64,000 bases of DNA from the NCBI GenBank assembly GCA_049426725.1, contig JBMSYN010000011.1, forward strand, positions 25,615-89,614, written 5' to 3'. Within the stretch, counting starts at the first letter, position 1. Each line of letters starts with the position of its first letter. The notes under the pieces were generated by a model. The model worked only from the letters and a program-made list of their open reading frames with translations, made no database searches and was not told where the DNA came from. This DNA is from UBA961 sp049426725. Lineage in GTDB: Bacteria; Bacteroidota; Ignavibacteria; Kapaibacteriales; UBA961. A program made the position numbers and the translations under genes. This document shows positions 25,223 through 33,663 of this stretch, piece by piece.

Positions 25223-25420
25223 ATGCCTAAAATGAAAACGAATAGTGGAGCTAAGAAGCGCTTTTCAGTGACAGGATCAGGAAAGATTCGTCGCAATCGT
25301 GCTTTTAAGAATCACATTCTCACTCATAAGACACGCAAGCGCAAGCGCTTGTTGCGTCAAGCTGCACTCGTGAATGTTGCTGATCAGCAAAACATTCAAC
25401 GTTTGCTTTGTTTGCGCTAA
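25223..25420 (+). CDS. rpmI: 50S ribosomal protein L35
   Basis: A 65-residue L35. The start is the ATG at 25223 (MPKMKTNSGAKKRFSVTG), which matches the family; the longer open frame upstream runs through the attenuator-like hairpin. The body has the RNRAFKNHILTHKTRKRKRLLR basic stretch. It lies between infC and rplT as in most bacteria. Its stop codon sits in the loop of a small hairpin (25411-25430). Confidence 0.97.
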   Translation: MPKMKTNSGAKKRFSVTGSGKIRRNRAFKNHILTHKTRKRKRLLRQAALVNVADQQNIQRLLCLR

Positions 25421-25450
25421 TTGGCGCAAAGCATTCCTTTGGGATGCATT
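25411..25450 (+). promoter_or_regulatory. Inverted repeats at the end of rpmI, possible L20 control region
   Basis: TTTGCGC-TAATTG-GCGCAAA (25411-25430) forms a 7-bp stem with the rpmI stop codon in its loop. A second, imperfect hairpin GCATTCC-TTT-GGGATGC follows. L20 represses its own operon in other bacteria by binding structured mRNA near here, so a similar role is possible. No direct evidence separates this from chance. Confidence 0.3.
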
Positions 25451-25525
25451 TGTTGGTTCAATGGGATTTTAGCGAAGCTCCCCTTAGACCGCTCATTTTT
25501 ACCAATTTACATGTAGGAGGGCATC

Positions 25526-25873
25526 ATGCCACGTTCCACGCATAAAGTAGCATCGCATCGCCGTCGCCGCAAGTTTATAAAACTTGCCAAAGGTTATTGG
25601 GGCGCGCGAAGCAAAGTTTGGACAATTGCCAAGAATCACATCGAAAAAGGTTTGCAATATGCATACCGCGATCGTCGCAATAAGAAGCGTACATTCCGCA
25701 GATTGTGGATTATTCGCATCAATGCCGGCGCAAGATTGAATGGAACAACATATTCACGTTTGATGCATGCACTCAAGCAAAAGAATATTTCCATCAATCG
25801 CAAAGTATTGGCAGATCTAGCTGCAAATCAGCCATCCGTATTCAAGCGGATCGTGCGTTCTGCAATTGGATAA
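25526..25873 (+). CDS. rplT: 50S ribosomal protein L20
   Basis: A 115-residue L20 of normal length: MPRSTHKVASHRRRRKFIKL, GYWGARSKVWTIAKNHIEKGL, YRDRRNKKRTFRRLWIIRINAG and the globular C-terminal part ISINRKVLADLA. A strong Shine-Dalgarno (AGGAGGG) lies 7 bases before the ATG. It closes the infC operon and is followed by an intrinsic terminator. Confidence 0.98.
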   Translation: MPRSTHKVASHRRRRKFIKLAKGYWGARSKVWTIAKNHIEKGLQYAYRDRRNKKRTFRRLWIIRINAGARLNGTTYSRLMHALKQKNISINRKVLADLAANQPSVFKRIVRSAIG

Positions 25874-25896
25874 TCTTCCGTATTTCCGTATGTTAG

Positions 25897-25924
25897 AGGC
25901 GTTCTCCGGGACGCCTTTTTTTTT
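25897..25924 (+). terminator. Intrinsic terminator of the infC-rpmI-rplT operon
   Basis: A 6-bp stem AGGCGT/ACGCCT with an 8-base loop is followed by eight T, 23 bases after the rplT stop and just before pheS. Confidence 0.85.
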
Positions 25925-25947
25925 GAATTTCCCTTTATGAAAAGTAG

Positions 25948-26964
25948 ATGATTGATTCCATTCAACAATTGCGAAATGTGATAGAACAAGATCTTGCAAC
26001 AATTAAAGATCCGGCTTCGCTTGAGGCATTTCGATTGAAGCATCTTGTAAAAAAAGGAACGCTTCAAGAATTGATTGAGCATATGCGTTCTGTGCCTAAA
26101 GAAGAAAAACCTTTGATTGGGAAAGTTCTCAATGAGCTGAGAACATATGTGGAAACGCATTTTTCTGCAGCAAAGGAACAGATTGAGAGTAAAGACACAG
26201 GTATTGAAACAATTGATGTTACTTTGCCGGGAAGGATACCCACAATTGGTCATGTTCATCCCATTCGCAAAACACTTGATAGAATCGTAGACATATTTGC
26301 CGGCATGGGATTTTCTGTCGCTGAGGGAATTGATATCGAAGATGATTATCACAATTATGAAGCATTAAATTTTCCGGCAGATCATCCTGCTCGTGATATG
26401 CAGGATACATTTTTCATTGATGACCCGGAAGGCGACGTAATGTTGCGATCACATACTTCGCCCGTGCAAATTCGCATGATGAAACATCATGAGCCTCCAA
26501 TCAGATCCATCATGCCAGGTAGAGTATATAGAAATGAAGCTATTACTGCTCGATCTCTTGCGGAATTTCATCAAGTGGAAGGTTTGTATATTGATAAAGG
26601 TGTAACATTTGCAGATTTGAAGGGAACTGTCACATCATTTGCAAAACAAATGTATGGTGAACATTCTTCATTTAAGTTTCGACCATCATATTTCCCATTC
26701 ACTGAGCCAAGCGCGGAAGTTGACATTCAATGTTATCTCTGCAAGGGTGAAGGATGCAGAGTATGTAAACATTCCGGTTGGCTTGAGATTTGTGGTTGCG
26801 GTATGGTGCATCCAAATGTTCTGAAAAATTGTGGGATTGACCCTGAAATATATTCGGGTTTTGCTTTTGGATTTGGCATTGAACGCGTGACCATGCTTTC
26901 CACCGGCATAGATGATATTCGGTATTTGTATGAAAATGACATGCGGATATTGAGGCAATTTTAG
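25948..26964 (+). CDS. pheS: Phenylalanyl-tRNA synthetase alpha subunit
   Basis: A 338-residue PheS. The N-terminal coiled coil is about residues 1-90. The class II core carries GHVHPIRKTLDRIVDIFAGMGFSVAEG, PARDMQDTFFIDD, LLRSHTSPVQIRMM and the FRPSYFPFTEPSAEVD block. Motif 3 is GFAFGFGIERVTMLSTGIDDIR. A cysteine cluster (CYLCKGEGCRVC) lies between, as in many non-proteobacterial PheS proteins, and may bind zinc. pheT does not follow; the next gene is an ABC ATPase, so the two subunits are encoded apart. Confidence 0.97.
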   Translation: MIDSIQQLRNVIEQDLATIKDPASLEAFRLKHLVKKGTLQELIEHMRSVPKEEKPLIGKVLNELRTYVETHFSAAKEQIESKDTGIETIDVTLPGRIPTIGHVHPIRKTLDRIVDIFAGMGFSVAEGIDIEDDYHNYEALNFPADHPARDMQDTFFIDDPEGDVMLRSHTSPVQIRMMKHHEPPIRSIMPGRVYRNEAITARSLAEFHQVEGLYIDKGVTFADLKGTVTSFAKQMYGEHSSFKFRPSYFPFTEPSAEVDIQCYLCKGEGCRVCKHSGWLEICGCGMVHPNVLKNCGIDPEIYSGFAFGFGIERVTMLSTGIDDIRYLYENDMRILRQF

Positions 26965-26972
26965 GATTCAAC

Positions 26973-27689
26973 ATGAGTATCATAAGCGCCGATTCAATTG
27001 TAAAGTCATATTCAATGCATACAGAGAAAGACACACCTGTTTTGAAAGGTATTTCTCTGAGCATTGAAAAAGGTGAATTCATTGCATTCATGGGGCCATC
27101 CGGGGCGGGCAAGAGTACTTTGCTTCATATTCTTGGATTATTGGATACGCCCGAATCCGGTACAATTCGATATGAACTTTCCGGTGAAACCTTTACGCAT
27201 GATGCATTGAAAAAGCAAAAGTCAGCTGAATTGAGAAATAAGTATATCGGATTCATTTTCCAATTTCATCATCTACTTCCTGAATTCACGGCTTTGGAAA
27301 ATATCATGATGCCTGCTCTCATTGGAGGTATGTCCATGTCCAAGGCAAAGAGCAAAGCTTTGATTCTAGCCGATCAGGTTGGCATGACGCATCGATGTGA
27401 ACATCGCCCTTCGGAACTTTCCGGTGGGGAACAACAGCGGATTGCAATTGCGAGAGCTTTGATGAATGACCCTGAAATCATCATTGCAGATGAGCCAACA
27501 GGAAATCTTGATTCTGCAAATACCATCGCTGTTCTGCAATTGATTCGTTCAATCAGACAAGAGCGCTCGCTTACATTGCTCATCGCAACTCATAGCATGG
27601 ATGTTGCCAGAATGTCTGAACGCATCATAACCTTGAGAGATGGAGTCATCTCTTCTGAAGTCAATACCCAATCCGGTGTCACTCAATAA
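26973..27689 (+). CDS. LolD-like ABC transporter ATP-binding protein
   Basis: A 238-residue ATPase of the LolD/MacB subfamily. Walker A is GPSGAGKST, the LolD-type stretch IGFIFQFHHLLPEFTALENIMMPAL follows, the signature is LSGGEQQRIAIARAL and Walker B is IIIADEPTGNLD. In LolCDE this subunit powers release of lipoproteins from the inner membrane. No LolC/LolE permease is adjacent, so the partner must lie elsewhere and a related export system is possible. It begins 8 bases after pheS and ends 7 bases before plsC. Confidence 0.85.
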   Translation: MSIISADSIVKSYSMHTEKDTPVLKGISLSIEKGEFIAFMGPSGAGKSTLLHILGLLDTPESGTIRYELSGETFTHDALKKQKSAELRNKYIGFIFQFHHLLPEFTALENIMMPALIGGMSMSKAKSKALILADQVGMTHRCEHRPSELSGGEQQRIAIARALMNDPEIIIADEPTGNLDSANTIAVLQLIRSIRQERSLTLLIATHSMDVARMSERIITLRDGVISSEVNTQSGVTQ

Positions 27690-27696
27690 TGTTTCC

Positions 27697-28446
27697 ATGA
27701 AAGATGCCATTTCATTCATTGGATTTCTCCTTCGTTCGATTCTGATCATAATCGTCACAATTTTTTATGCATGCCTAGCTTTGGCTCTTGGACTTAGCGG
27801 CATGAGGAGAGCATATTTCATTTTTGCAAGACAATGGTCTTCCGTATTGCTGAAATGTGCCGGTGTCAAAGTGAACATTGTTGGTATGGAACATCTCTAT
27901 CCTATGCAGAGAAGAATTTATGTTGTGAATCACACAAGTTATTTTGACATACCAATCATTCTTGCTTCAATTCCAGATTCGGTTCGAATCATGTATCGTA
28001 AAAATTTAGAGCGGATTCCATTTATGGGATGGAGTCTTGCTGCATCTCCTTTCATCGGAATCCAAAGAGAAAAAGCCCGCGATGCAATGAAAGGAATCGA
28101 AGAAGCTGCGAAATCTGTCAGCATCGGTGAATCAGTTGTAATTTTTGCTGAAGGCACACGCTCCAAAGATGGTCGCCTTGGACCATTCAAAAGAGGCGCA
28201 TTTATGCTAGCTTCGAGATCGGGGAAACAACTCATACCAATTGCCATTACAGGCGCTCAAAATATCATGCTAAAAGATAGATGGAGATTTTATCCCGGCA
28301 CGGTCTCTGTGACAATACTATCACCTATAGAACCCATTGACAATATGAGCCGTGAGCAAGAAAGTCTATTGCAACATTCTGTTCATTCAATGATAAATGA
28401 TGCATTGCCCCCGAATATGAAGTCACGCAACAAGGAAGCAATATGA
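27697..28446 (+). CDS. plsC: 1-acyl-sn-glycerol-3-phosphate acyltransferase
   Basis: A 249-residue PlsC-type acyltransferase. I chose the ATG at 27697, just after the LolD-like stop; the longer frame overlaps that gene. An N-terminal hydrophobic segment (about 8-35) anchors it in the inner membrane. The catalytic NHTSYFD motif (HX4D) is followed by MYRKNLERIPFMGW and the glycerophosphate-binding FAEGTRSKDGRLGPFKRGA. It makes phosphatidic acid from lysophosphatidic acid. The stop overlaps the following membrane-protein gene by 4 bases. Confidence 0.93.
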   Translation: MKDAISFIGFLLRSILIIIVTIFYACLALALGLSGMRRAYFIFARQWSSVLLKCAGVKVNIVGMEHLYPMQRRIYVVNHTSYFDIPIILASIPDSVRIMYRKNLERIPFMGWSLAASPFIGIQREKARDAMKGIEEAAKSVSIGESVVIFAEGTRSKDGRLGPFKRGAFMLASRSGKQLIPIAITGAQNIMLKDRWRFYPGTVSVTILSPIEPIDNMSREQESLLQHSVHSMINDALPPNMKSRNKEAI

Positions 28447-29135
28447 GCAGAGACTATACATGGCTTCGAGGGTTTGTACGCATTCTGAAGCATCCTCATG
28501 GAGTTGGGCTGGAAGGTAATTCAGAGCCACTCAAATCCATAGTGTTTGCCGGAATATTGGAAGCATCTGCATCATTGTTTGTGGCTTGGTTACATAGACA
28601 AAACCCTGTATTGATTGCAGAAAACATTGCCATGATGAAACCTTGGATGAAGAATGGGGCTAAGCAACAATCTTCAACTCTGACTTCACTCCCATTCGAT
28701 CAAGCATTGCTCTCAACACTAACAACATCCTTTATTGGTATTCTTGCTTTTGGATTTGTTATGTGGATCATTCACTGGGCATTGACAAAAGAAAGTAAAA
28801 AACTGTATGAAATTGCCGGTATTGCCTCTTATGGTTCCGGTATCTATGCAATTGGCGTTATGCTAACAGGTATTTCTGCATTTGTTTTTGATTCACTTAG
28901 GTGGGGATTGCATGCCGGTATATTGATTGATCCCGCATCGAATCCATTTGTATTTGCAATTCTTGCTAGAGTGAATCTCTTCAGCATCATTTCTTATGTA
29001 TTGGCTTCTTATGCAGTGATTGGATATTCCAGAATTGAGTCACGCTATGGAGTCTTCGCCTCTATCATCGCAATCTTCATTATCTTGGCTTGGTATGGCA
29101 TATTCGCCTTGATGGGATTAAATCTCACATCTTGA
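28443..29135 (+). CDS. Yip1-like multi-pass membrane protein
   Basis: A 230-residue protein with about five hydrophobic segments (around 30-48, 90-112, 122-145, 165-185 and 200-225). Its short soluble N-terminus reads WLRGFVRILKHPHGVGLEG. The layout and AGIASYGSG region resemble the bacterial Yip1/YIP1 domain family, whose function is not established. It is coupled to plsC by a 4-base overlap. The family call is by impression only; the membrane topology is clear. Confidence 0.65.
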   Translation: MSRDYTWLRGFVRILKHPHGVGLEGNSEPLKSIVFAGILEASASLFVAWLHRQNPVLIAENIAMMKPWMKNGAKQQSSTLTSLPFDQALLSTLTTSFIGILAFGFVMWIIHWALTKESKKLYEIAGIASYGSGIYAIGVMLTGISAFVFDSLRWGLHAGILIDPASNPFVFAILARVNLFSIISYVLASYAVIGYSRIESRYGVFASIIAIFIILAWYGIFALMGLNLTS

Positions 29136-29223
29136 CGATATATCAAATCATAATGTATTGCTGTTCAGTGTGAAGTGCAAAGTATATTTGCAGTGTATTT
29201 TATGACTAAAAACGTATTGCTTG

Positions 29224-29946
29224 ATGCTTGACGACTCTCCTGATATTGAACCGGAAATCTTGGAACAAGTGGATACAATCATTGTATCAGATATTCATCT
29301 TGGTTCGGAAGTTTCGAGGTCCAAACAATTATTGGATACTATTTCTCATTTTGACTATAAGCAGTTGATTTTGAATGGTGATGTTTTTGATGACTTGAAT
29401 TTTAAACGCCTTAGCAAAAGTGATTGGAAGTTTTTGTCATATATCAGAAAAGTATCCGGTCATAAATCGCCTGCAAAAGTGATTTGGGTTATTGGGAATC
29501 ACGATGGTGTTGCTGAGATTCTTTCTCACTTATTGGGTATTGAAGTACTGGAAGAATATCTGTGGGAAGGCAATGGCAAAACATATCTTGCCATGCACGG
29601 ACATCAATTCGATTCATTCATCACCGAAAATGCTCGATTGACAGACATCGCTTCTTATTTGTATTTGCTTCTCCAAAAGGTGGATACAGATGAACAACAA
29701 TTGAGCAGATGGGTGAAAAGAACGAGTAAGAAATGGCTGCAATTGTCTGAATCAAGCGCGGAATCTGCCATTGAGTATGCAAGAAAGAAAAATGCCCATG
29801 CTGTATTCTGTGGTCATACTCATATTCCATTGATCAAAGAAAAAGATGGCGTGCTGTATTGCAATTCGGGTTGTTGGACTGACCGTCCTTCGCATTTTAT
29901 CACTATTTGTTCTCGTCATGGAATTCAATTGCGAGAATGTTTCTGA
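29224..29946 (+). CDS. Calcineurin-like metallophosphoesterase, LpxH-like
   Basis: A 240-residue metallophosphoesterase starting at ATG 29224 (a TTG directly precedes it). All five metal-site blocks are present: VSDIHLG, LNGDVFDD, GNHDG, MHGHQFD and FCGHTHIP. The arrangement resembles UDP-2,3-diacylglucosamine pyrophosphatase (LpxH-type) enzymes of lipid A synthesis, and a helical insert (residues 135-190) precedes the last block. The substrate is inferred; another nucleotide-sugar or lipid phosphate is possible. manA starts 8 bases after the stop. Confidence 0.82.
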   Translation: MLDDSPDIEPEILEQVDTIIVSDIHLGSEVSRSKQLLDTISHFDYKQLILNGDVFDDLNFKRLSKSDWKFLSYIRKVSGHKSPAKVIWVIGNHDGVAEILSHLLGIEVLEEYLWEGNGKTYLAMHGHQFDSFITENARLTDIASYLYLLLQKVDTDEQQLSRWVKRTSKKWLQLSESSAESAIEYARKKNAHAVFCGHTHIPLIKEKDGVLYCNSGCWTDRPSHFITICSRHGIQLRECF

Positions 29947-29954
29947 CTCACTCA

Positions 29955-30944
29955 ATGAATATGTATCCTCTATTGTTTGAACAACGCTTATTGGAAAAGG
30001 TATGGGGCGGATATTCCATTCATCAATGGAAACATGGCGCCAATACAGAGAAACTCATCGGTGAATCCTGGGAGATTTATTCAGGTAATGTCATAATCAA
30101 TGGAGAGCATGCCGGTAGAACTCTTCAGGAACTCATAGACAAATATCCTTTTGAAATGACAGGCAAACCTTCCGTTCAAGAATTTCCGCTTCTTGTGAAA
30201 TTGCTTGATGCAAAGGAGTGGCTTTCTGTGCAAGTTCATCCCGATGATGCATTGGCACTTGAGTTGGAAGGAGAACTGCGAGGTAAAACTGAATGCTGGT
30301 ATATCCTTGAAGCCGAAGAAGGAGCATGCATTCAATATGATTTGAAGCAAGATTGTAGCGTGCAAGATTATGCTGATTCCATTTATCAAGAAAGACCAAA
30401 AGATTGTCTGAATTTTCTGCCTGTAAAACCTGGTGACATCATTTATGTTCCTGCCGGAACGGTTCATGCCATCGGCCCCGGAATTATGCTCTATGAATTG
30501 CAGCAGACAAGCGACACAACATATAGACTGTATGATTGGGACAGAACCGGACTTGATGGAGTGCCTAGAGAATTACATATTGAAAAGGGATTGAAGTGTA
30601 GTCGACCGGGATCAGGGAGATTCCCTTATACTCACCTAGAACCTCAAACAGTACATGGTAATATTCTCCAACCACTTATAAAAGAGCAATACTTCAAGCT
30701 CGATTTGCTGACTCTTGGCAATGCAGCATTTTCTCTTTCATTGAATGGGAAAGCCTCACTGCTCACAAATATTGGTAAGCATGAAGTGTGCGTGAAATAT
30801 GCTAATGAATCAATGATGTTGCCTGTGGCAACTTCAGCTTATCTGCCTGCATCCTTGGATGAAGTTCATGTTTACTCCGAGGGTCTGAATTCACGATTGC
30901 TCATTGCATCCGAGCATGATAATTGGTTGGAGTCAATTGGTTAA
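29955..30944 (+). CDS. manA: Mannose-6-phosphate isomerase, class I (short type)
   Basis: A 329-residue cupin isomerase that interconverts mannose-6-phosphate and fructose-6-phosphate, feeding GDP-mannose. Zinc-site blocks are VQVHPDD, GKTECWYILEAEEGA and PAGTVHAIGPGIMLYELQQTSDTTYRLYDW. The N-terminus LLFEQRLLEKVWGG is typical of the Bacillus-type short ManA. The start is uncertain between ATG 29955 and ATG 29961; a longer frame would overlap the phosphoesterase gene. It fits with the mannosyltransferase-like genes nearby (inference). Confidence 0.93.
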   Translation: MNMYPLLFEQRLLEKVWGGYSIHQWKHGANTEKLIGESWEIYSGNVIINGEHAGRTLQELIDKYPFEMTGKPSVQEFPLLVKLLDAKEWLSVQVHPDDALALELEGELRGKTECWYILEAEEGACIQYDLKQDCSVQDYADSIYQERPKDCLNFLPVKPGDIIYVPAGTVHAIGPGIMLYELQQTSDTTYRLYDWDRTGLDGVPRELHIEKGLKCSRPGSGRFPYTHLEPQTVHGNILQPLIKEQYFKLDLLTLGNAAFSLSLNGKASLLTNIGKHEVCVKYANESMMLPVATSAYLPASLDEVHVYSEGLNSRLLIASEHDNWLESIG

Positions 30945-30971
30945 TTTGCATGAACATTCCTTCGGATCAAG

Positions 30972-31820
30972 ATGAATCCCCTGATATTAGATGGTAAGTC
31001 ACTTGCCAAAAACATTGAGCAAACATTAGCTGAAAGAACGTCTGCATTGCTTAGTCATGCACCGGGGCGCACTCCGATTCTCGCAACTATACTTGTGGGG
31101 AATGACCCTGCAAGTGCCACCTATGTAAAGATGAAGGGGAATGCATGCAGAAGAATTGGCATGGATTCTCGCTCAATTGAATTACCGGAGCATACAACAA
31201 CAGAAGAATTAACATCCATTATTCGTGAATTGAATAAAGATCCTGATGTGCATGGGATTTTATTGCAACATCCTGTTCCTCATCAGATTGATGAAAGACA
31301 TTGTTTTGATGCGATTGCCCTGGAAAAAGATGTCGATGGTGTGACATGCCTTGGATTTGGAAGAATGTCAATGGGAAGTGAAGCATATGGTTCGGCTACG
31401 CCTGCAGGTATCATGACATTGCTCAAGCATTATGAAATCCCCTTGAAAGGAAAGCATGCAGTGATTTTAGGTCGCAGCCCCATTCTTGGAAAGCCAATGG
31501 CAGCAATGTTGCTCAATGAAGATTGCACTGTTACCATTTGTCATTCACGCACGCAGAATCTCTCCGAACATGTCAAACAAGCCGATATTCTGATTGCCGC
31601 AGTTGGCAAACCTTCTTTTGTGCAAGAATCTTGGATAAAACCTGATTCTGTGATTGTTGATGCTGGCTATCATCCTGGTGGAATTGGAGATGTGGATCCC
31701 AAGGCATTTGCTCATGCATCGGCATATACACCAGTCCCGGGTGGAGTCGGACCAATGACGATTAGCACACTCATGTCTCAGACATTATCCGCTGCGGAAA
31801 AAGCACTGGGAAAACAATGA
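30972..31820 (+). CDS. folD: Methylenetetrahydrofolate dehydrogenase/cyclohydrolase
   Basis: A 282-residue bifunctional FolD, which oxidises 5,10-methylene-THF and hydrolyses the methenyl product to 10-formyl-THF. The catalytic Lys is in TYVKMK, the HGILLQHPVP and DVDGVT motifs hold the folate-site Gln and Asp, and the NADP loop is GRSPILGKPMAAML. The C-terminus has PVPGGVGPMTISTL. All key residues are present. It links with gcvP and 5-FTHF cyclo-ligase elsewhere in the window in one-carbon metabolism. Confidence 0.97.
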   Translation: MNPLILDGKSLAKNIEQTLAERTSALLSHAPGRTPILATILVGNDPASATYVKMKGNACRRIGMDSRSIELPEHTTTEELTSIIRELNKDPDVHGILLQHPVPHQIDERHCFDAIALEKDVDGVTCLGFGRMSMGSEAYGSATPAGIMTLLKHYEIPLKGKHAVILGRSPILGKPMAAMLLNEDCTVTICHSRTQNLSEHVKQADILIAAVGKPSFVQESWIKPDSVIVDAGYHPGGIGDVDPKAFAHASAYTPVPGGVGPMTISTLMSQTLSAAEKALGKQ

Positions 31821-31839
31821 TTTTATTCTTGAGGTTATA

Positions 31840-32385
31840 ATGAAGATTTATACAAAAACCGGTGATGATGGAACAACCGGATTATTCGGTGGAAGAAGAG
31901 TTGCAAAATATTCATTGCGAATCGATGCATATGGTACTGTTGATGAACTCAATGCAGTCATTGGAATTGCTCTCACATATGATATCCATTCTATGATAAG
32001 AGAACATCTGACCATACTTTCTTCATTGCTTTTTACTGTTGGATCTGATCTTGCCACTCCGCAGGATGCCTCGGTAAAATCTTCAGTGCCATCTGTGACT
32101 GAAGATCATGTTGCTCAATTGGAGAAGTGGATTGATTCGTATGAAGAAAACCTTCCTGCACTCAAAAACTTTATCCTTCCGGGAGGTTCTCAAGCCGGTG
32201 CTCATTTGCATTTGGCTAGAACCGTCTGTAGAAGAGCCGAGAGAAATATAGTTGCTTTGAAGCAAGAGGAAGATATAAATCCAACTGTTTTACGATTCAT
32301 CAATCGTTTGTCTGATTATTTATTTGTTGCCGCACGATATGCCAATGCAAAACTTGGTTTTGATGACATAGAATGGAAAGCTTGA
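31840..32385 (+). CDS. Cob(I)alamin adenosyltransferase, PduO type
   Basis: A 181-residue four-helix ATP:cob(I)alamin adenosyltransferase. The ATP-binding N-terminus reads TKTGDDGTTGLFGGRRVAK, followed by RIDAYGTVDELNA; the C-terminal half has HLARTVCRRAERN and LRFINRLSDYLFVAARYAN. It makes coenzyme B12. No other cobalamin gene is in the window. It lies 19 bases after folD and 4 bases before hutI. Confidence 0.94.
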   Translation: MKIYTKTGDDGTTGLFGGRRVAKYSLRIDAYGTVDELNAVIGIALTYDIHSMIREHLTILSSLLFTVGSDLATPQDASVKSSVPSVTEDHVAQLEKWIDSYEENLPALKNFILPGGSQAGAHLHLARTVCRRAERNIVALKQEEDINPTVLRFINRLSDYLFVAARYANAKLGFDDIEWKA

Positions 32386-32389
32386 TTAC

Positions 32390-33631
32390 ATGAGAAGAGT
32401 TTTGATAAAGAATATAGGGCAACTTCTAAGAATTTCTCATCATGAGAATGTTCGCGGAAATATCAATGGGGCAATGAATGATATTTCAATCCTGAATGAT
32501 GCTGCAATCATTTTCTCTGACAGATTTGAGTGGATTGGTAATTCCACTGACATACCTTCTGATATTCACGTTGATGATGTCATAGATGTTGCCGGAAAAG
32601 TTATTCTTCCGGGTTTTGTTGATTCTCACACGCATTGCGTATTTGCCGGAGATCGATCTGATGAATTTGCAAGACGATTGCGAGGTGTTTCATATACACA
32701 AATAGCATCCGAAGGTGGTGGTATTTTAAAAACTGTGTCATCAGTTCGAAATGCTTCCATTGAAGAACTTGCACAGCGTGGCATTGAGCTTGCAAAAGAA
32801 GCTTTGAATCATGGAACGACCACTCTTGAAATGAAAAGTGGCTATGGTCTTTCATTGGAATCCGAGATTGCATTGCTTAAAGCAATTGACATCGTTCGTA
32901 GAGAAGTACCCATTCGCATTATCAGTACTTTCATGGGAGCTCATGATTTTCCGCCGGAATATGCTCATGATCGCAATGCCTATATAGAGTTATTGATCAA
33001 TGAAATGTTGCCGGCAATTCATGAGCTTGGTATTGCTGAGTTTTGTGATGTGTTTACCGACACAGGATATTTCACCGTTGAAGACTCCATTCGTATTCTT
33101 GAATCTGCGACTTCACTTGGATTTAAACTGAAAGTACATGCTGATGAATTGACTCCGTTTGGTGCCGCTGAAATGGCGGGTTCCATGCATGCTGTTTCTG
33201 CCGATCATTTGCTCTTTTGTTCTCAAGAGGGAATGCAAGCCATGAAGCAAGCAGGCACAGTTGCAACATTGCTTCCTGGAACTGCCTATACACTCAAATT
33301 ACCATATGCACCAGCCAGAGCGATGATAGACAAGGGACTTATCATTGCACTAGCAAGTGATTGTAATCCCGGCTCATGTTATACACCAAATATGCAAATG
33401 ATTCTTTCGCTTGCTTGCATGAATATGGGCATGAGTATAGAAGAATCTCTTACCGCCGCCACACTCCATGGTGCTTATGCCTTGTGCAGAGAACAAGAAT
33501 GTGGAAGCATTGAACTACACAAAAGTGCAGATTTCATTGTTTTGGATATATATTCATATCCAGATATAGTTTATCACTTTGGCGTGAACCATGTTGAACA
33601 AACATGGGCTATGGGGAAGCGAGTGAAATAA
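32390..33631 (+). CDS. hutI: Imidazolonepropionase
   Basis: A 413-residue amidohydrolase of histidine breakdown. The metal ligands sit in GFVDSHTHCVFAGDRSDEF, FMGAHDFPPEY and KVHADELTPFGAAEMA; the last Asp is in ALASDCNPGSCYTPNM. It converts imidazolone-5-propionate to N-formimino-glutamate. hutH, hutU and hutG are not in the window, so the pathway is scattered or partial. It ends a plus-strand run and is followed by a hairpin terminator. Confidence 0.96.
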   Translation: MRRVLIKNIGQLLRISHHENVRGNINGAMNDISILNDAAIIFSDRFEWIGNSTDIPSDIHVDDVIDVAGKVILPGFVDSHTHCVFAGDRSDEFARRLRGVSYTQIASEGGGILKTVSSVRNASIEELAQRGIELAKEALNHGTTTLEMKSGYGLSLESEIALLKAIDIVRREVPIRIISTFMGAHDFPPEYAHDRNAYIELLINEMLPAIHELGIAEFCDVFTDTGYFTVEDSIRILESATSLGFKLKVHADELTPFGAAEMAGSMHAVSADHLLFCSQEGMQAMKQAGTVATLLPGTAYTLKLPYAPARAMIDKGLIIALASDCNPGSCYTPNMQMILSLACMNMGMSIEESLTAATLHGAYALCREQECGSIELHKSADFIVLDIYSYPDIVYHFGVNHVEQTWAMGKRVK

Positions 33632-33657
33632 AAAAGCTCTCATTATTGAGAGCTTTA
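33631..33657. terminator. Bidirectional intrinsic terminator between hutI and the SPOR gene
   Basis: A 10-bp stem AAAGCTCTCA/TGAGAGCTTT with a TTAT loop serves converging genes. The U-run is better on the minus strand (six T) than on the plus strand (three T). It overlaps the hutI stop by one base. Confidence 0.8.
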
Positions 33658-33663
33658 ACATTT

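Noticed and set aside
26699..27112. Minus-strand open frames opposite pheS and the LolD-like gene
   Set aside because: They lack family features and lie antisense to two well-supported genes.
29158..29190. TTG and TATATTTG resembling a Bacteroidota-type promoter upstream of the metallophosphatase
   Set aside because: The spacing (22 bases) is longer than usual and nothing else supports it, so it is not listed as a feature.
29136..29223. Possible tRNA or small RNA in the spacer before the metallophosphatase
   Set aside because: No cloverleaf-like pairing, no CCA end and no strong terminator; the only inverted repeat is a 6-bp TGCAAA/TTTGCA.
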